DNA of 64,000 bases from Pseudomonas sp. KK4. Its GTDB lineage: Bacteria; Pseudomonadota; Gammaproteobacteria; Pseudomonadales; Pseudomonadaceae. Under the pieces are notes generated by a model. The model was not told where the DNA came from, ran no database searches, and saw nothing but the letters and a program-made list of their open reading frames with translations. Shown in pieces: positions 1 through 10,206 of the stretch. A program made the translations under genes and the position numbers. Each line of letters begins with the position of its first letter. Position 1 is the first letter of the stretch. Location: contig NZ_LYVP01000014.1 of NCBI RefSeq assembly GCF_001984065.1, positions 1-64,000 on the forward strand, read 5' to 3'.

Positions 1-760
1 GCGGCACATGGTTCGGCTCTGCCGCTTTCAACGCCAACCCCACATCCTTCAAACCCAGGCGCAAGGTGAACCCCGCCCCCTCGGTTTCACGCCGGGCAAT
101 CTTCGGCCCGTAAACCTTGTAGGCCGGCGCCGCGAACAGGGTGCTGGTGATGAAATCGACGAAATCCTGATTGGCCACGCCATAGCTCTGGGTCAGGGCC
201 ATTGCCTCGCCCGTGGCTTCGATGGCGCTGATCAGCATCATGTTGGTGGCGATCTTGAGGATGCCGGCGTTGACCGGATCTGCCCCCATCGGCCAGGTTT
301 TCTGCCCCAGTACGTCCAGCAGCGGCTGAACCTTGGCGATGGCCGCTTGCGGGCCGGCGACGGTGATGTTGAGCATGCCGGATTCGGCCAGGTCGTTGCG
401 GCCGAACACGGGTGCGGCGATCAACTCGACGCCGGCGCTGGCATGCAGTTCGGCCATTTCCCGAATGAAATCCACCGACAGCGTCGCCATGCTCAGGTGG
501 ATCAAACCCGGCCGGCTCGACGCCAGCGCACCGCTGTCGATCAGCACCTGGCGGGTCACGGTGTCGTCGGCGAGCATGCTGATCACTACGTCGGCATCGA
601 AGGCCTCGGTGGGGTGGCTGGTGGCGACGGCGCCCTGCTCTACCAATGCCTGCACCGCAGCCGGGCTGCGATTCCACACCCGCACCTGATGCCCGGCCTT
701 GAGCAGATTGGCCGCCATGCCCTTGCCCATGGAGCCCAGGCCGATGAATCCGATTTGCAT
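1..760 (-). CDS. NAD(P)-dependent beta-hydroxyacid dehydrogenase, C-terminus outside window
   Basis: The protein starts at 760 and stays open to the left edge, so only about 253 N-terminal residues are visible. It opens with a Rossmann dinucleotide site GLGSMG (residues 7-12). The later stretch GADPVNAGILKIATN carries the lysine that is catalytic in the 3-hydroxyisobutyrate dehydrogenase / tartronate semialdehyde reductase family. Members oxidise or reduce small beta-hydroxy acids in the cytoplasm. The usual length is near 290-300 residues, so about 40 are missing. The start is chosen because the nucleotide-binding strand begins directly at the methionine and AGGAGGGTAAT lies just upstream. 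The substrate cannot be told from this sequence. No operon partner is visible; the neighbouring glg genes on the same strand are separated by a REP doublet. Confidence 0.85.
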   Translation of the reverse strand, partial: MQIGFIGLGSMGKGMAANLLKAGHQVRVWNRSPAAVQALVEQGAVATSHPTEAFDADVVISMLADDTVTRQVLIDSGALASSRPGLIHLSMATLSVDFIREMAELHASAGVELIAAPVFGRNDLAESGMLNITVAGPQAAIAKVQPLLDVLGQKTWPMGADPVNAGILKIATNMMLISAIEATGEAMALTQSYGVANQDFVDFITSTLFAAPAYKVYGPKIARRETEGAGFTLRLGLKDVGLALKAAEPNHVP

Positions 761-802
761 GATTACCCTCCTGCACACATTACAATGTGAGATCCCTGAA
801 AG

Positions 803-894
803 CTTCGCGAGCAAGCCCGCTCCCACAGGTTTGTGGGTGTACACAAATGATGTGAACGACCAAAAACACTGTGGGAGCGGGCTTGCTCGCGAAG
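803..894. repeat. REP doublet (REPIN), GTGGGAGCGGGCTTGCTCGCG family
   Basis: Two inverted copies of a roughly 25-base REP palindrome (803-827 and 870-894) flank a short spacer. They lie between the glgB stop and the dehydrogenase start. The same palindrome recurs at 13139, 35110, 37987 and 44792. REPINs are non-autonomous elements mobilised in trans by a RAYT transposase; none is encoded here. Confidence 0.9.
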
Positions 895-913
895 GAAGCG
901 ACGCGGTCCTGAA

Positions 914-3148
914 TCAGCCCTCCGGACTCAAGATCAACACCGCCAACGGCGGCAGGTTCAGCACCAGCGACAACGCCTGGCCATGGCTGGCCGTTGCCTC
1001 GGCATCCACCCCGCCGTTGTTGCCATAGTTGGACCCGGCATAGGTCGCCGCATCGCTGTTGAACAACTCTTTCCAGCGCCCGGCGAACGGTACGCCAATA
1101 CGGTAAGCCTCACGGGGCACCGGGGTGAAGTTGGCCACCACCAGCACCGGCTTGCCGTCCTTGCTCCAGCGCAGCCAGGCGTAGACGCTGTTGATCGCGT
1201 CGTCGCCAATCAGCCACTGGAAGCCCTGCGGCACGTCGTCCTGCTCGTGCAAGGCCGGCACGTCGTGGTACAGGCGGTTGAGGTCGCCCACCAGTTTCTG
1301 CACGCCCTTGTGTTCCGAATATTGCAGCAGGTACCAGTCCAACTGCTGGTCGTGATTCCACTCGCGCCACTGGCCGAACTCGCAGCCCATGAACAGCAGC
1401 TTCTTGCCCGGATGGGTCCACATGAAACTCAGGTAGGCCCGCAGGTTGGCGAATTTCTGCCAGCGGTCACCGGGCATCTTGTCGATCAGCGAATGCTTGC
1501 CGTGCACCACTTCGTCATGGGAGATCGGCAGGATGAACCGCTCGGACCAGGCATACACCAGGCCGAAACTCAGTTCGTTGTGGTGATGGGCGCGGTACAC
1601 CGGATCTTGCTGGATGTAATGCAGCGAATCATGCATCCAGCCCATGTTCCACTTGTAGGCAAACCCCAGGCCGCCCTGTTGCGTGCTCTGGCTGACGCCC
1701 GGCCAGGCCGTGGATTCCTCGGCGATCACCAGCGCGCCCGGTGCCTCCAGCGCAACCACATCGTTCAAGTGGCGCAGGAAGTCGATGGCTTCCAGGTTCT
1801 CGCGACCGCCGTGGCGGTTCGGCACCCATTCACCGGCCTTGCGCGAGTAATCGCGGTAGAGCATCGACGCCACTGCATCCACCCGCAGGCCGTCGACATG
1901 GAAGTGTTTGAGCCAGTGCAGCGCGGACGCCAGCATGTAGCCGTGCACTTCGGTGCGCCCCAAGTTGTAGATCAGCGTGTCCCAGTCCTGATGGAAGCCC
2001 TCCTGGGGGTTGCCGTATTCGTACAGCGCGGTGCCGTCGAACTGCGCCAGGCCATGGGTATCGGTGGGAAAGTGCGCCGGCACCCAGTCGAGAATCACCC
2101 CGATATCGGCCTGGTGACAGGCATTGACGAAGGCGGCGAATTCATCGCCGCTGCCATAGCGGGCGCTGGTGGCGAACTGCGACAGCAGTTGATAGCCCCA
2201 GGACCCACCGAACGGGTGCTCCATGATCGGCATCAGTTCGATATGGGTGAAACCCAGTTCCTTGACATAGGGAATCAGCCGCTCGGCCAGTTCCGGCCAG
2301 GAGTACTGGCGCGCCACTTCGCCCAGGTCATCCAGCTCGCACTGCCAGGACCCGGCGTGCAACTCGTAGATCGACAACGGTGCGGACGGCTTCTGACGCT
2401 CGGCGCGCGACTGCATCCAGTCGTGATCCTGCCAGTCGATGTTCAGCGGCGGCGCCACTTTCGACGCGGTGTCCGGCGGCAGGCTGGTGGCCAGCGCCAT
2501 GGGGTCAGCCTTCAACGGTAAAATGCCGTGGGCGCCGAGGATTTCGTATTTGTAGGCCTCACCGGCCTGCATCCGTGGAATGAACACCTCCCAGACTCCG
2601 GTGGGGTGGCGCAGGCGCATGGGATGGCGGCGACCGTCCCAGTTGTTGAAGTCGCCCACCACCGACACCCGTTTGGCGTTCGGCGCCCACACGGCGAAGC
2701 GCACGCCGTCGACACCGTCCACGGTCTTGAGCTGCGCCCCCAGGGCACTGCTCAGATCCCGATGATTGCCTTCGGCGAATAGGTACAGGTCCATCTCGCC
2801 GAGCAACGGGCCGAAGCTGTAGGGATCTTCCGTGACCTGCTCGCCACCGGCCCAGCGGGTACGCAGCAGATAGGGTTGGGCCCGGTCGAAGTGGCCGACG
2901 AACAGCCCCGGGGTCTGGGTCGCCTCAAGGCTGCCCAGTTCCTCCCCGGAATCTCTGGCCAGCACTTGCACACTCAATGCATCGGGCAGATAGGCCCGGA
3001 TGAACTGCCCGCCGGCGCCATCGCCATGGGGGCCGAGAATCGAGAAAGGGTCGTGATGCTCGGCTCGCACCAGTGCATCGATGTCCTTCGCACCGGGGAG
3101 CAGCGCTTCGCGGTGATGATGACCCTGTTCCTTGTTTGAGAAACTCAT
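914..3148 (-). CDS. glgB: 1,4-alpha-glucan branching enzyme
   Basis: GlgB cuts alpha-1,4 glucan chains and rejoins them as alpha-1,6 branches. The 744-residue protein has the expected order: N-terminal CBM48-like modules (to about residue 250) and a GH13 barrel with the nucleophile in GLRVDAVAS (D424), the general acid in IAEEST (E477) and HDE at 544-546, then a C-terminal beta domain. The length is normal for the family. The ATG lies 2 bases after the treS stop, and its ribosome site GGTGGAGAG sits inside the end of treS, so the two are probably translationally coupled. It is the last gene of the glgE-treS-glgB operon and supplies the branching step of the GlgE route to glycogen-like glucan. 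Confidence 0.97.
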   Translation of the reverse strand: MSFSNKEQGHHHREALLPGAKDIDALVRAEHHDPFSILGPHGDGAGGQFIRAYLPDALSVQVLARDSGEELGSLEATQTPGLFVGHFDRAQPYLLRTRWAGGEQVTEDPYSFGPLLGEMDLYLFAEGNHRDLSSALGAQLKTVDGVDGVRFAVWAPNAKRVSVVGDFNNWDGRRHPMRLRHPTGVWEVFIPRMQAGEAYKYEILGAHGILPLKADPMALATSLPPDTASKVAPPLNIDWQDHDWMQSRAERQKPSAPLSIYELHAGSWQCELDDLGEVARQYSWPELAERLIPYVKELGFTHIELMPIMEHPFGGSWGYQLLSQFATSARYGSGDEFAAFVNACHQADIGVILDWVPAHFPTDTHGLAQFDGTALYEYGNPQEGFHQDWDTLIYNLGRTEVHGYMLASALHWLKHFHVDGLRVDAVASMLYRDYSRKAGEWVPNRHGGRENLEAIDFLRHLNDVVALEAPGALVIAEESTAWPGVSQSTQQGGLGFAYKWNMGWMHDSLHYIQQDPVYRAHHHNELSFGLVYAWSERFILPISHDEVVHGKHSLIDKMPGDRWQKFANLRAYLSFMWTHPGKKLLFMGCEFGQWREWNHDQQLDWYLLQYSEHKGVQKLVGDLNRLYHDVPALHEQDDVPQGFQWLIGDDAINSVYAWLRWSKDGKPVLVVANFTPVPREAYRIGVPFAGRWKELFNSDAATYAGSNYGNNGGVDAEATASHGQALSLVLNLPPLAVLILSPEG

Positions 3149-3150
3149 GA

Positions 3151-6100
3151 CTACTCTCCACCAAGATCGGAAAAGGGTTTAAGCCCACTCAATAATCCAA
3201 ATAGACCGTGCAATGGCACGGGCAGCCAGGTGGGGCGGTTTTCCGCCTCATAGGCCACTTCATACGCTGCCTTCTCCAGACCGAACAACGCCAGTGCAGC
3301 GTCCTCGCCTTGTGGATCTTGCCACGCATGGCCAAGCGTAGCTGCCGCCAGCCGATAAGCGTCGACAAATGCCTGTCGGGCTTCGCGAAGGTAACGTTCG
3401 GCGACCCGCTGACGGGCGGCCTGGGCTTGGGCAGTGTTGTCGACGTTATGCACGTTGATGGTCATCGCCGCTGCATAGTCGAAGGATCGCAGCACGCCGC
3501 TGACATCCTTGTACGGGCTGTGCTTGCCCCGTCGTTCGTTGAGCGGCCGCGCCGGCTCGCCCTCGAAGTCGATGAGGTAGGCGTCGCCCTTGATCACCAG
3601 CACCTGGCCCAGATGCAGGTCGCCATGCACGCGGATGCGCAAGCCACCGGCCGTCTGTTTCCCCAGCGCCTGGACGTGGCTGAGGATGGCTTTCCTGTTG
3701 TCCAGTAAACGGCTGACCAGGGTTTTGTCCGCCGGGTTCAGTTCGTTTTGATGCTGTTTGAGCAACGCCAGCGCACGCTCGATCTGCGCCGCCACATCCT
3801 TGGCCGAGGCCAGCGCTTCCTTTTGCGTGGTGACGTGGGGTTCGAAGTCCGGGTTGTCGGTCTGCGCTGCCAGCACCTGGTGCATTTCGCCCAGGCGTTG
3901 GCCGAGCATGCCAGCGAAGTCTTTCAGTTCACCCAGGGCGTTGTAGTGCTGTTCCTGCTCGGACATGGCGTCTGCCAATTCGTCGCGCAACGCCCGTTCG
4001 AGGTTGTTCTGGGTCCACTCCCAGGCATCGCCCTGGTTGTTCAAATAACCTTGGGCGATCATCAGCAGGTTGTCTTCGCCATCGGTGCCACGGCGCACCA
4101 CCGAGCCGAGCAGCGGCGAAATATTGGCGAACCCGGCTTCGGTCAGGTAGGCGCTCATTTCCAGTTCCGGGTGCACGCCGGACGCGACTTTGCGGATCAG
4201 TTTCAGGACCAGGCTTTTGCCGACCACCACCGAACTGTTGGACTGTTCGGCGGACAGGTAGCGCACCTCCGACTCAGCTGTAAGGCCCAGTTTGCCCAAC
4301 TCGTCGGTGGGTTCGAAGCGGATCTCGCCACCGTCCGAGGCCAGTACCAGGTTGTCCTGCATACCTTGCAACACGGTGCGGATGAAGTTTTCCAGGCTGA
4401 ACGCATCGGTGATCAAGCCCACCTGCGGCCCACGGCGAACCCTTGATAACGCAAGTTGCTGCGGCAGTGCGGGGCCGACCTGATCCTCGGCGATGAAACC
4501 GAACGGCAGTTGATAGCGGTGGGTCTGGCCGGCGCTGGTGACTTCGATTTCGCTCAGCAGCACCGGGTGCTGCGCATCACCGAAACGCACGCCATAGGCC
4601 AGGTTGACTTGCTCGATGGCCGCGTCCTTGCCGGCGAACCAGCGACGGTTCTGCAGCCAAGTGGGCAGGATCTCTTTCTCGAGGGTGGCGCGGGTCGGGG
4701 CCTCGAGCAGTTCTTCCATGCGTTTTTTCAACACCAGGGTGGTGAAGTCCGGCAGGCTTTGCGCCGGTTCCACGTGCCAGCTCGGCATCTGGTTTTCCGC
4801 CGCCAGCACGAACCAATAGAAGCCGTAAGGCGCCAGGGTCAGCAGAAAGTTGAGCTGGCCGATGGGCGGGAAAGCGTTACCACCGAGCATTTCCACCGGC
4901 ACCATGCCGACGTACGCTGACAAGTCCAGTTCCGCCGCCTGTGCGCTGCGCGACACGTTGGCCACGCACAGAATGATTTCATGCTTGCCGTCGGCGCCGG
5001 TGAATTCCCGGGTGTAGGCCAGAATCCGGCGGTTGCTCGGCGACAGCATTTTCAGCGTGCCACGGCCGAATGCCTTGGATTGCTTGCGCACCGCGAGCAT
5101 GCGCCGGGTCCAGTTGAGCAGCGAGTGCGGATCGCCCGCCTGGGTTTCGACGTTGACCGACAGGTACCCGTATTGCGGGTCCATGATCGGCGGCAGCACC
5201 AGGCTGGCCGGGTCGGCGCGGGAGAAGCCGCCGTTGCGGTCGATCGACCATTGCATGGGCGTGCGCACACCGTCGCGGTCGCCCAGATAAATGTTGTCGC
5301 CCATGCCGATTTCATCGCCGTAATACAGGGTCGGCGTGCCGGGCATCGACAGCAGCAGGCTGTTGAGCAGCTCGACGCGCCGACGATCACGCTCCATCAA
5401 CGGCGCCAGACGCCGGCGGATGCCCAGGTTGATCCGCGCCCGACGGTCGGCGGCGTAGTAGTTCCACAGGTAGTCACGTTCCTTGTCGGTGACCATTTCC
5501 AGGGTCAGTTCATCGTGGTTGCGCAGGAAGATCGCCCACTGGCAATTGGCCGGGATTTCCGGGGTCTGGCGCAGGATATCGGTGATCGGGAAGCGGTCTT
5601 CCTGGGCCAGCGCCATGTACATGCGCGGCATCAGCGGGAAGTGGAACGCCATGTGGCATTCGTCGCCGTTGAGGCCTTTCTTGTCGGTATCGCCGAAGTA
5701 CAGCTGGGTGTCTTCCGGCCATTGATTGGCTTCGGCGAGCAGCATGCGGTCCGGGTAGTTGGCATCGATTTCGGCGCGGATCTGCTTGAGGACGTCGTGG
5801 GTCTCGGGCAGGTTTTCGTTGTTGGTGCCGTCGCGTTCGATCAGGTACGGAATGGCGTCCAGGCGCAGGCCGTCGATGCCCATGTCCAGCCAGTAGCGCA
5901 TCACCGACAGCACGGCTTTCATCACTTGGGGGTTATCGAAATTCAGGTCGGGCTGGTGGGAATAGAAGCGGTGCCAGAAGTATTGGCCGGCGACCGGGTC
6001 CCAGGTCCAGTTGGACTTTTCAGTGTCGAGGAAAATGATGCGGGTGCCGTCGTACTTCTGGTCGTCATCGGACCACACATAGAAGTCCCGCGCCGCCGAG

Positions 6101-6492
6101 CCTTTCTTGGCCTTGCGCGCGCGCTGGAACCAGGCGTGCTGGTCGGAGGTGTGGTTGATCACCAGTTCGGTGATCACCCGCAGACCGCGCTTGTGCGCCT
6201 CGGCGATGAAGCGCTTGGCGTCGGCCATGGTCCCGTAGTCGGCGTGCACGCCACGGTATTCAGCGATGTCGTAGCCGTCGTCGCGGCGTGGAGAGGGATA
6301 GAACGGCAAGAGCCAGATGGTGTTGACACCCAGATCGGCGATGTAGTCGAGTTTGGCGATCAGCCCGGGAAAATCGCCGATACCGTCGTTATTGGAGTCG
6401 AAATACGATTTGACATGCACTTGATAGATCACCGCGTCCTTGTACCAGAGCGGGTCCTTGATGAAGGTGGCAGCCTTGGGTTTCTTCGCCAT
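3151..6492 (-). CDS. treS: Trehalose synthase-maltokinase fusion (TreS-Mak)
   Basis: This 1113-residue protein joins two enzymes. Residues 1 to about 550 form a GH13 trehalose synthase that interconverts trehalose and maltose, with the nucleophile in [10 protein letters not shown] (D212), the acid E254 in LLAEANQW and the motif RNHDE. The C-terminal part (about 590-1113) is a maltokinase, recognised by the aminoglycoside-phosphotransferase-like motif [12 protein letters not shown] followed by LIDFEGEP; it makes maltose-1-phosphate. The fusion is common in pseudomonads and hands the product to GlgE. A 36-residue longer reading is possible, but 6492 is preferred because CAGGAGTTACAA precedes that ATG and the protein then begins directly before the conserved [12 protein letters not shown]. 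The gene lies between glgE and glgB on the same strand. Confidence 0.96.
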   Translation of the reverse strand: MAKKPKAATFIKDPLWYKDAVIYQVHVKSYFDSNNDGIGDFPGLIAKLDYIADLGVNTIWLLPFYPSPRRDDGYDIAEYRGVHADYGTMADAKRFIAEAHKRGLRVITELVINHTSDQHAWFQRARKAKKGSAARDFYVWSDDDQKYDGTRIIFLDTEKSNWTWDPVAGQYFWHRFYSHQPDLNFDNPQVMKAVLSVMRYWLDMGIDGLRLDAIPYLIERDGTNNENLPETHDVLKQIRAEIDANYPDRMLLAEANQWPEDTQLYFGDTDKKGLNGDECHMAFHFPLMPRMYMALAQEDRFPITDILRQTPEIPANCQWAIFLRNHDELTLEMVTDKERDYLWNYYAADRRARINLGIRRRLAPLMERDRRRVELLNSLLLSMPGTPTLYYGDEIGMGDNIYLGDRDGVRTPMQWSIDRNGGFSRADPASLVLPPIMDPQYGYLSVNVETQAGDPHSLLNWTRRMLAVRKQSKAFGRGTLKMLSPSNRRILAYTREFTGADGKHEIILCVANVSRSAQAAELDLSAYVGMVPVEMLGGNAFPPIGQLNFLLTLAPYGFYWFVLAAENQMPSWHVEPAQSLPDFTTLVLKKRMEELLEAPTRATLEKEILPTWLQNRRWFAGKDAAIEQVNLAYGVRFGDAQHPVLLSEIEVTSAGQTHRYQLPFGFIAEDQVGPALPQQLALSRVRRGPQVGLITDAFSLENFIRTVLQGMQDNLVLASDGGEIRFEPTDELGKLGLTAESEVRYLSAEQSNSSVVVGKSLVLKLIRKVASGVHPELEMSAYLTEAGFANISPLLGSVVRRGTDGEDNLLMIAQGYLNNQGDAWEWTQNNLERALRDELADAMSEQEQHYNALGELKDFAGMLGQRLGEMHQVLAAQTDNPDFEPHVTTQKEALASAKDVAAQIERALALLKQHQNELNPADKTLVSRLLDNRKAILSHVQALGKQTAGGLRIRVHGDLHLGQVLVIKGDAYLIDFEGEPARPLNERRGKHSPYKDVSGVLRSFDYAAAMTINVHNVDNTAQAQAARQRVAERYLREARQAFVDAYRLAAATLGHAWQDPQGEDAALALFGLEKAAYEVAYEAENRPTWLPVPLHGLFGLLSGLKPFSDLGGE

Positions 6493-6540
6493 TTGTAACT
6501 CCTGAAAAATTAAAGCCAAGCAGGCGTTAACGCCTGCTCT

Positions 6541-6659
6541 GTGGCGAGGGAGCTTGCTCCCGATGGGTTGCGCAGCGACCCCTTGTATTTCGTCAGTCAC
6601 ACCGAGTTGGCAGGTTTACGGCTGCTGCGCAGCCGGACGGGAGCAAGCTCCCTCGCCAC
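6541..6659. repeat. REP doublet, GTGGCGAGGGAGCTTGCTCCC family
   Basis: Inverted copies of a second REP family sit at 6541-6561 and 6638-6659, within the glgE-treS intergenic gap. The doublet lies inside the presumed operon, where the folded RNA could affect the relative expression of glgE and the downstream genes. A related copy is at 14093. Confidence 0.85.
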
Positions 6660-6676
6660 GGGGTTTTGGGGTGTTT

Positions 6677-8674
6677 CTAAGCAGTGGTAATCCGCCAGAT
6701 GCCGAACGGCTGATACGCCGGGTCGATGCGCATGAATTGGTACTTGCCGTGCCAGGTCCAGCGATGGCCGTTCATCAGGTCTTCGCCCTGGGTGCTGGCG
6801 TCGTCGGGCAGGCCCATTTCCCACAGCGGCAGTTCGAAATTCGCCTCCTGCACGTTATGCGGGTCCAGGCACACCGCCACCAGGATGAAATTGCTGCCGT
6901 CGGCGCTGCGCTTGCCGAAGTACAGGATGTTGTCATTCCAGGCGTTGTAGATTTTCAGCCCCAGGTGCGTGTGCAGCGCCGGGTTCTGCCGCCGAATGCG
7001 GTTGAGCTGGGCGATTTCGGCAATGATGTTGCCCGGCGCGGTGAAGTCCCGGGGACGGATCTCGTACTTCTCGGAATCCAGGTACTCCTCCTTGCCTGGA
7101 ATCGGTGCCGACTCGCACAGCTCAAAGCCCGAATACATGCCCCACAGGCCTGAACCCATGGTCGCCAGCACCGCGCGGATCAGAAAACCCGCGCGCCCGG
7201 ATTCGTGCAGGAACGCCGGGTTGATGTCCGGGGTGTTGACGAAAAAGTTCGGCCGGTAGCATTCGCGCCACGGCGACTCGTTGAGTTCGCTGAAATAGGT
7301 CGCCAGTTCCTGCTTGGTGTTGCGCCAGGTGAAGTAGGTGTAGCTCTGGGAGTAACCGACCTTGCCCAGTCGCGCCATCATTGCCGGGGTGGTAAAGGCC
7401 TCGGCGAGAAAAATCACTTCGGGGTACAGCGCCCGCACATCGGCGATCAGCCATTGCCAGAACGGCAGCGGCTTGGTGTGGGGGTTGTCGACGCGAAACA
7501 GCTTCACGCCTTCGAGCACCCAACCGACGACGATATCGCGCAATTCGACCCACAGGCTGGGAATCGCCTCGACCGCATAGAAGTCGACGTTGACGATGTC
7601 CTGGTATTTCTTCGGCGGGTTTTCCGCGTATTTGATCGTGCCGTCCGGGCGCCAGTTGAACCAGCCAGGGTGCTGTTTCAGCCACGGGTGGTCCTGGGAA
7701 CACTGGATGGCGAAATCGAGGGCGATTTCCAGGCCGTGATCCCTGGCCGCCGCCACCAGCCGCCGAAAATCGTCGCGACTGCCCAGTTGCGGGTGAATCG
7801 CTTCGTGACCGCCCTCCTCGCTGCCGATGGCATACGGGCTGCCCGGATCATCGGGCCCAGCGGTCAGGGAATTGTTCGGGCCTTTGCGGAAACTGCGGCC
7901 GATCGGGTGGATCGGCGGGAAATACAGGACGTCGAAGCCCATGTCCTGAATCATCGCCAGGCGTGAATGCACATCGTTGAAGGTGCCGTGGCGAGCCGGA
8001 TCGTCGGTGATCGATCGGGGGAACAATTCATACCAACTGGCGAACTGCGCCAGTTCGCGCTCGACATCAATCGGGTATTCGGGGCTGAGGCTCAAAAAGG
8101 CGCGGTGATCGGCCTGGGCCATCAACTCGGCGCTACGTTGGTGCAGAAACAGCGCCACCTGCTCGGTTTCCAGCAGCCCTGACAGTTCGTGGTGCAACGC
8201 CGCCAGTTGTTCGCTCAGTTGCCCTTCGGAACGTTCCGCTGCCTGTTGCACGTGAAGGCGACCTTCCTGCAGCTCCAGGCTGACGGGAACGGCGGCGGCG
8301 TGTTTTTTTTCCAGTTCGTAGCGAAAACTGGCGAATTGGTCGATCCAGGCTTCGATGCAGAACACATGTCGGCCCTGATCCCGGACGCGGAACCGCCCTT
8401 GCCAACCGTTGTTGCCCAGATCGTTCATGACCTCTGCATGCCAGACCTCTTCGCCATCCGCGCGCCAGCGGATGCGCACGGCCAGCTTGTCGTGGCCGTC
8501 GGCAAATACCTTGCAGCTGACCACCACATCCTGCCCGGCCACGGCTTTGACAGCGAACTGCCCGCCATCGAGGGTCGGCATGGTGTCTTCGATTGCGATG
8601 CGCGGCAGTAACAGGGCCTGAGACAGCGGAATATGCGGGTTGTAGCTCAACTCAGTCGGTTTTTCAGCAGTCAT
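6677..8674 (-). CDS. glgE: Alpha-1,4-glucan:maltose-1-phosphate maltosyltransferase
   Basis: GlgE extends alpha-glucan using maltose-1-phosphate made by the TreS-Mak fusion encoded next. The 665-residue length fits the family. An N-terminal beta-sandwich and helical insert (to about residue 220) precede the GH13_3 barrel, where the nucleophile lies in LFRVDNPHTK (D396) and the acid in IFLAEAF (E425). The start at 8674 is chosen for the AAAGGAGAG ribosome site and because the upstream in-frame extension looks non-coding. It is the first gene of the operon glgE-treS-glgB, although 184 bases with a REP doublet separate it from treS. In other pseudomonads the matching cluster is linked to desiccation and osmotic tolerance. 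Confidence 0.96.
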   Translation of the reverse strand: MTAEKPTELSYNPHIPLSQALLLPRIAIEDTMPTLDGGQFAVKAVAGQDVVVSCKVFADGHDKLAVRIRWRADGEEVWHAEVMNDLGNNGWQGRFRVRDQGRHVFCIEAWIDQFASFRYELEKKHAAAVPVSLELQEGRLHVQQAAERSEGQLSEQLAALHHELSGLLETEQVALFLHQRSAELMAQADHRAFLSLSPEYPIDVERELAQFASWYELFPRSITDDPARHGTFNDVHSRLAMIQDMGFDVLYFPPIHPIGRSFRKGPNNSLTAGPDDPGSPYAIGSEEGGHEAIHPQLGSRDDFRRLVAAARDHGLEIALDFAIQCSQDHPWLKQHPGWFNWRPDGTIKYAENPPKKYQDIVNVDFYAVEAIPSLWVELRDIVVGWVLEGVKLFRVDNPHTKPLPFWQWLIADVRALYPEVIFLAEAFTTPAMMARLGKVGYSQSYTYFTWRNTKQELATYFSELNESPWRECYRPNFFVNTPDINPAFLHESGRAGFLIRAVLATMGSGLWGMYSGFELCESAPIPGKEEYLDSEKYEIRPRDFTAPGNIIAEIAQLNRIRRQNPALHTHLGLKIYNAWNDNILYFGKRSADGSNFILVAVCLDPHNVQEANFELPLWEMGLPDDASTQGEDLMNGHRWTWHGKYQFMRIDPAYQPFGIWRITTA

Positions 8675-8880
8675 CGAGCATCTCTCCTTTACGCCCCAAG
8701 GACGCTCTTGTGTCTGATAGTCATCCACATCGGTAGATCCCTCGCCGAATGAACTCACTTAGGTTCCGAGCCACTGGCCCGGGGAAAAGTTCAGCGAAAA
8801 TTGCCCGGAATCAAATGACCCGCACGGTGGTCAACCAACTTAAGCACGACTCACGCCATGTGCCACTGGAGGCTCGAACC

Positions 8881-9048
8881 ATGACCAATCCGTTCCCGGC
8901 TGAAACCCCCGATCCGAACATCGACGACCCGGTGATCCCGCCGACCGACCCGCAACCGGTGCCGGAACAGGACCCGCCGGGTACCACGGCGCCGCCACGG
9001 GAAGAGCCGCCGACCACCATGCCGCCGGTGATTGTCAATCCTGAATGA
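8881..9048 (+). CDS. Small proline-rich acidic protein
   Basis: This 55-residue protein is dominated by proline with Asp, Glu and Thr in phrases such as DPVIPPTDPQPVPEQDPP. It has no membrane segment, signal peptide or cysteine and is probably disordered. GGAGG at good distance precedes the ATG. The codon use fits a real Pseudomonas gene. It stands divergent from glgE with about 200 bases between, so the two could share a regulatory region. I do not recognise a function. Confidence 0.65.
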   Translation: MTNPFPAETPDPNIDDPVIPPTDPQPVPEQDPPGTTAPPREEPPTTMPPVIVNPE

Positions 9049-9071
9049 CGACACAATGATGATCGCCATAC

Positions 9072-9174
9072 CTGTAGGAGCGAGTTCGCTCGCGATGGAC
9101 GTCAATGATGACGCGGGGCAACTGATGCCCCGCGGCGCTCCAAGGTTCATATCGAGCATGCTCGCGCCTACAGG
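9072..9174. repeat. REP doublet, CTGTAGGAGCGAGCTCGCTCG family
   Basis: A third REP family (CTGTAGGAGCGAG...CTCGCG) occurs as inverted arms at about 9072-9097 and 9150-9174. The right arm reaches the stop region of the mgtC-like gene. Better preserved copies of this family lie at 52721 and 57173. Confidence 0.8.
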
Positions 9175-9671
9175 GCGTCGCGGTTTTTATCGAACAGCTT
9201 CACGACCCTGGGCATCACACTGAAAATCGCCAGCGCCAGAAACGTACTGACCACCGCCGTGGCTTCTCGCCCCAACCCGGCCGACACGCCAATGGCGGCG
9301 GTCATCCACAACCCGGCGGCGGTGGTCAGGCCCTTGACGTGACCTTCATCACCCTCCTGGTTTTTCAGGATGGTTCCCGCCCCCAGGAAGCCGATCCCGG
9401 CGATCACCCCTTGCACCACCCGGCTCATGGCATCGGCCTGGGAACCGGACATCTGCGGCACCAACACGAACAGCGCCGCGCCCAGGGCCACCAGCATGTG
9501 AGTGCGCACACCGGCGGCCTTGCCCTTGTGCTCCCGTTCGAAACCGAGAATCCCGCCCAATACCGCCGCCATCAGCAGGCGCACGGTGATGCGGGTCAAT
9601 TGCGTGGCATCGCCGATGTCGGCGAATTCCGCTTGCAGGGTCACCCAGACTTCATGCCACCAGGCGTTCAT
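9168..9671 (-). CDS. MgtC/SapB-family inner-membrane protein
   Basis: The 167-residue protein has the N-terminal hydrophobic MgtC domain: RLLMAAVLGGILGFEREHKGKAAGVRTH, where the conserved GxERE-type motif and the following arginines are clear, then four or so membrane segments. MgtC-family proteins influence magnesium adaptation, membrane potential and ATP synthase in other bacteria. The C-terminal ACT-like domain found in longer members is absent here. The start is chosen at MNAWWHEVW, with AAGGAC upstream. The gene is single and the last bases run into a REP arm. No Mg-responsive leader structure could be recognised. Confidence 0.85.
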   Translation of the reverse strand: MNAWWHEVWVTLQAEFADIGDATQLTRITVRLLMAAVLGGILGFEREHKGKAAGVRTHMLVALGAALFVLVPQMSGSQADAMSRVVQGVIAGIGFLGAGTILKNQEGDEGHVKGLTTAAGLWMTAAIGVSAGLGREATAVVSTFLALAIFSVMPRVVKLFDKNRDAL

Positions 9672-9789
9672 GACGCTGTCCTTGTGAAGGTCGATGGAGG
9701 ATGGACCGCGCCGACCATTAATCGGTTGCACAGAACGATGGCTGCAGGCCGTGCCCTAACGTTCATCAGCCTGAAAAAAGGATCACGCC

Positions 9790-10023
9790 ATGACCGTGCG
9801 CATCGAGAACCAGACCTGCTTCTTTACCACCGAGAATGGCGAGGAAATTCGCCTGGGGCCGGATGTGAAGATCATCACTGACGGTGAGAAATCCATGTCG
9901 GCGGTAGACCTCAACGGCCAGCGCATCTACATCACCGAAGCAGAAGCTGATGCATTGACCGTAGCAGGTGCCGTCGATGGTCGCCGGCACCTGAAGGCTA
10001 CCAGCAGTGATTCGGTGATTTGA
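9790..10023 (+). CDS. Small conserved protein, probably DUF3203
   Basis: This 77-residue soluble protein (MTVRIENQTCFFTTENGEE at the N-terminus) has alternating strands, one cysteine and an acidic helix ITEAEADALTVAGA near the end. It looks like the small Pseudomonas family DUF3203; this is from memory of the family and was not searched. AAAAAGGATCACGCC before the ATG gives a ribosome site. It lies alone between the divergent mgtC-like gene and ccoG. The function is unknown. Confidence 0.7.
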   Translation: MTVRIENQTCFFTTENGEEIRLGPDVKIITDGEKSMSAVDLNGQRIYITEAEADALTVAGAVDGRRHLKATSSDSVI

Positions 10024-10030
10024 CTGACAA

Positions 10031-10090
10031 GGTGCGAGCCCTTGATACAGGCGCTCGCACCCCGCCGCGGCAAGTGCTTCAACTTGTCGC
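10031..10090. other. Two tandem hairpins between the DUF3203-like gene and ccoG
   Basis: GGTGCGAGC (10031-10039) pairs perfectly with GCTCGCACC (10053-10061). Directly after it GCGGCAAGT (10067-10075) pairs with ACTTGTCGC (10082-10090) with one G-U pair. Neither is followed by a run of T, so an intrinsic terminator is doubtful; a leader structure or attenuating element upstream of ccoG is possible. Confidence 0.4.
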
Positions 10091-10206
10091 AGGCGGCTTT
10101 CACGCGCCCATCTGATCCGGTTTTTAAAGCAATACCTGAGTCTGTTACGCAAACAGATCGCCGCTCATAGTGCTCACGCCTGATGGAGGCTGATGAGCGG
10201 AAGACC

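Noticed and set aside
803..894. REP doublets as a possible CRISPR array
   Set aside because: Repeats occur as inverted pairs with unique single spacers and are scattered between genes, not as direct repeats with regular spacers; no cas genes are present.
983..2521. Long plus-strand open frame opposite glgB
   Set aside because: It is the antisense shadow of a complete glgB with all catalytic motifs; such frames are normal in GC-rich genes.
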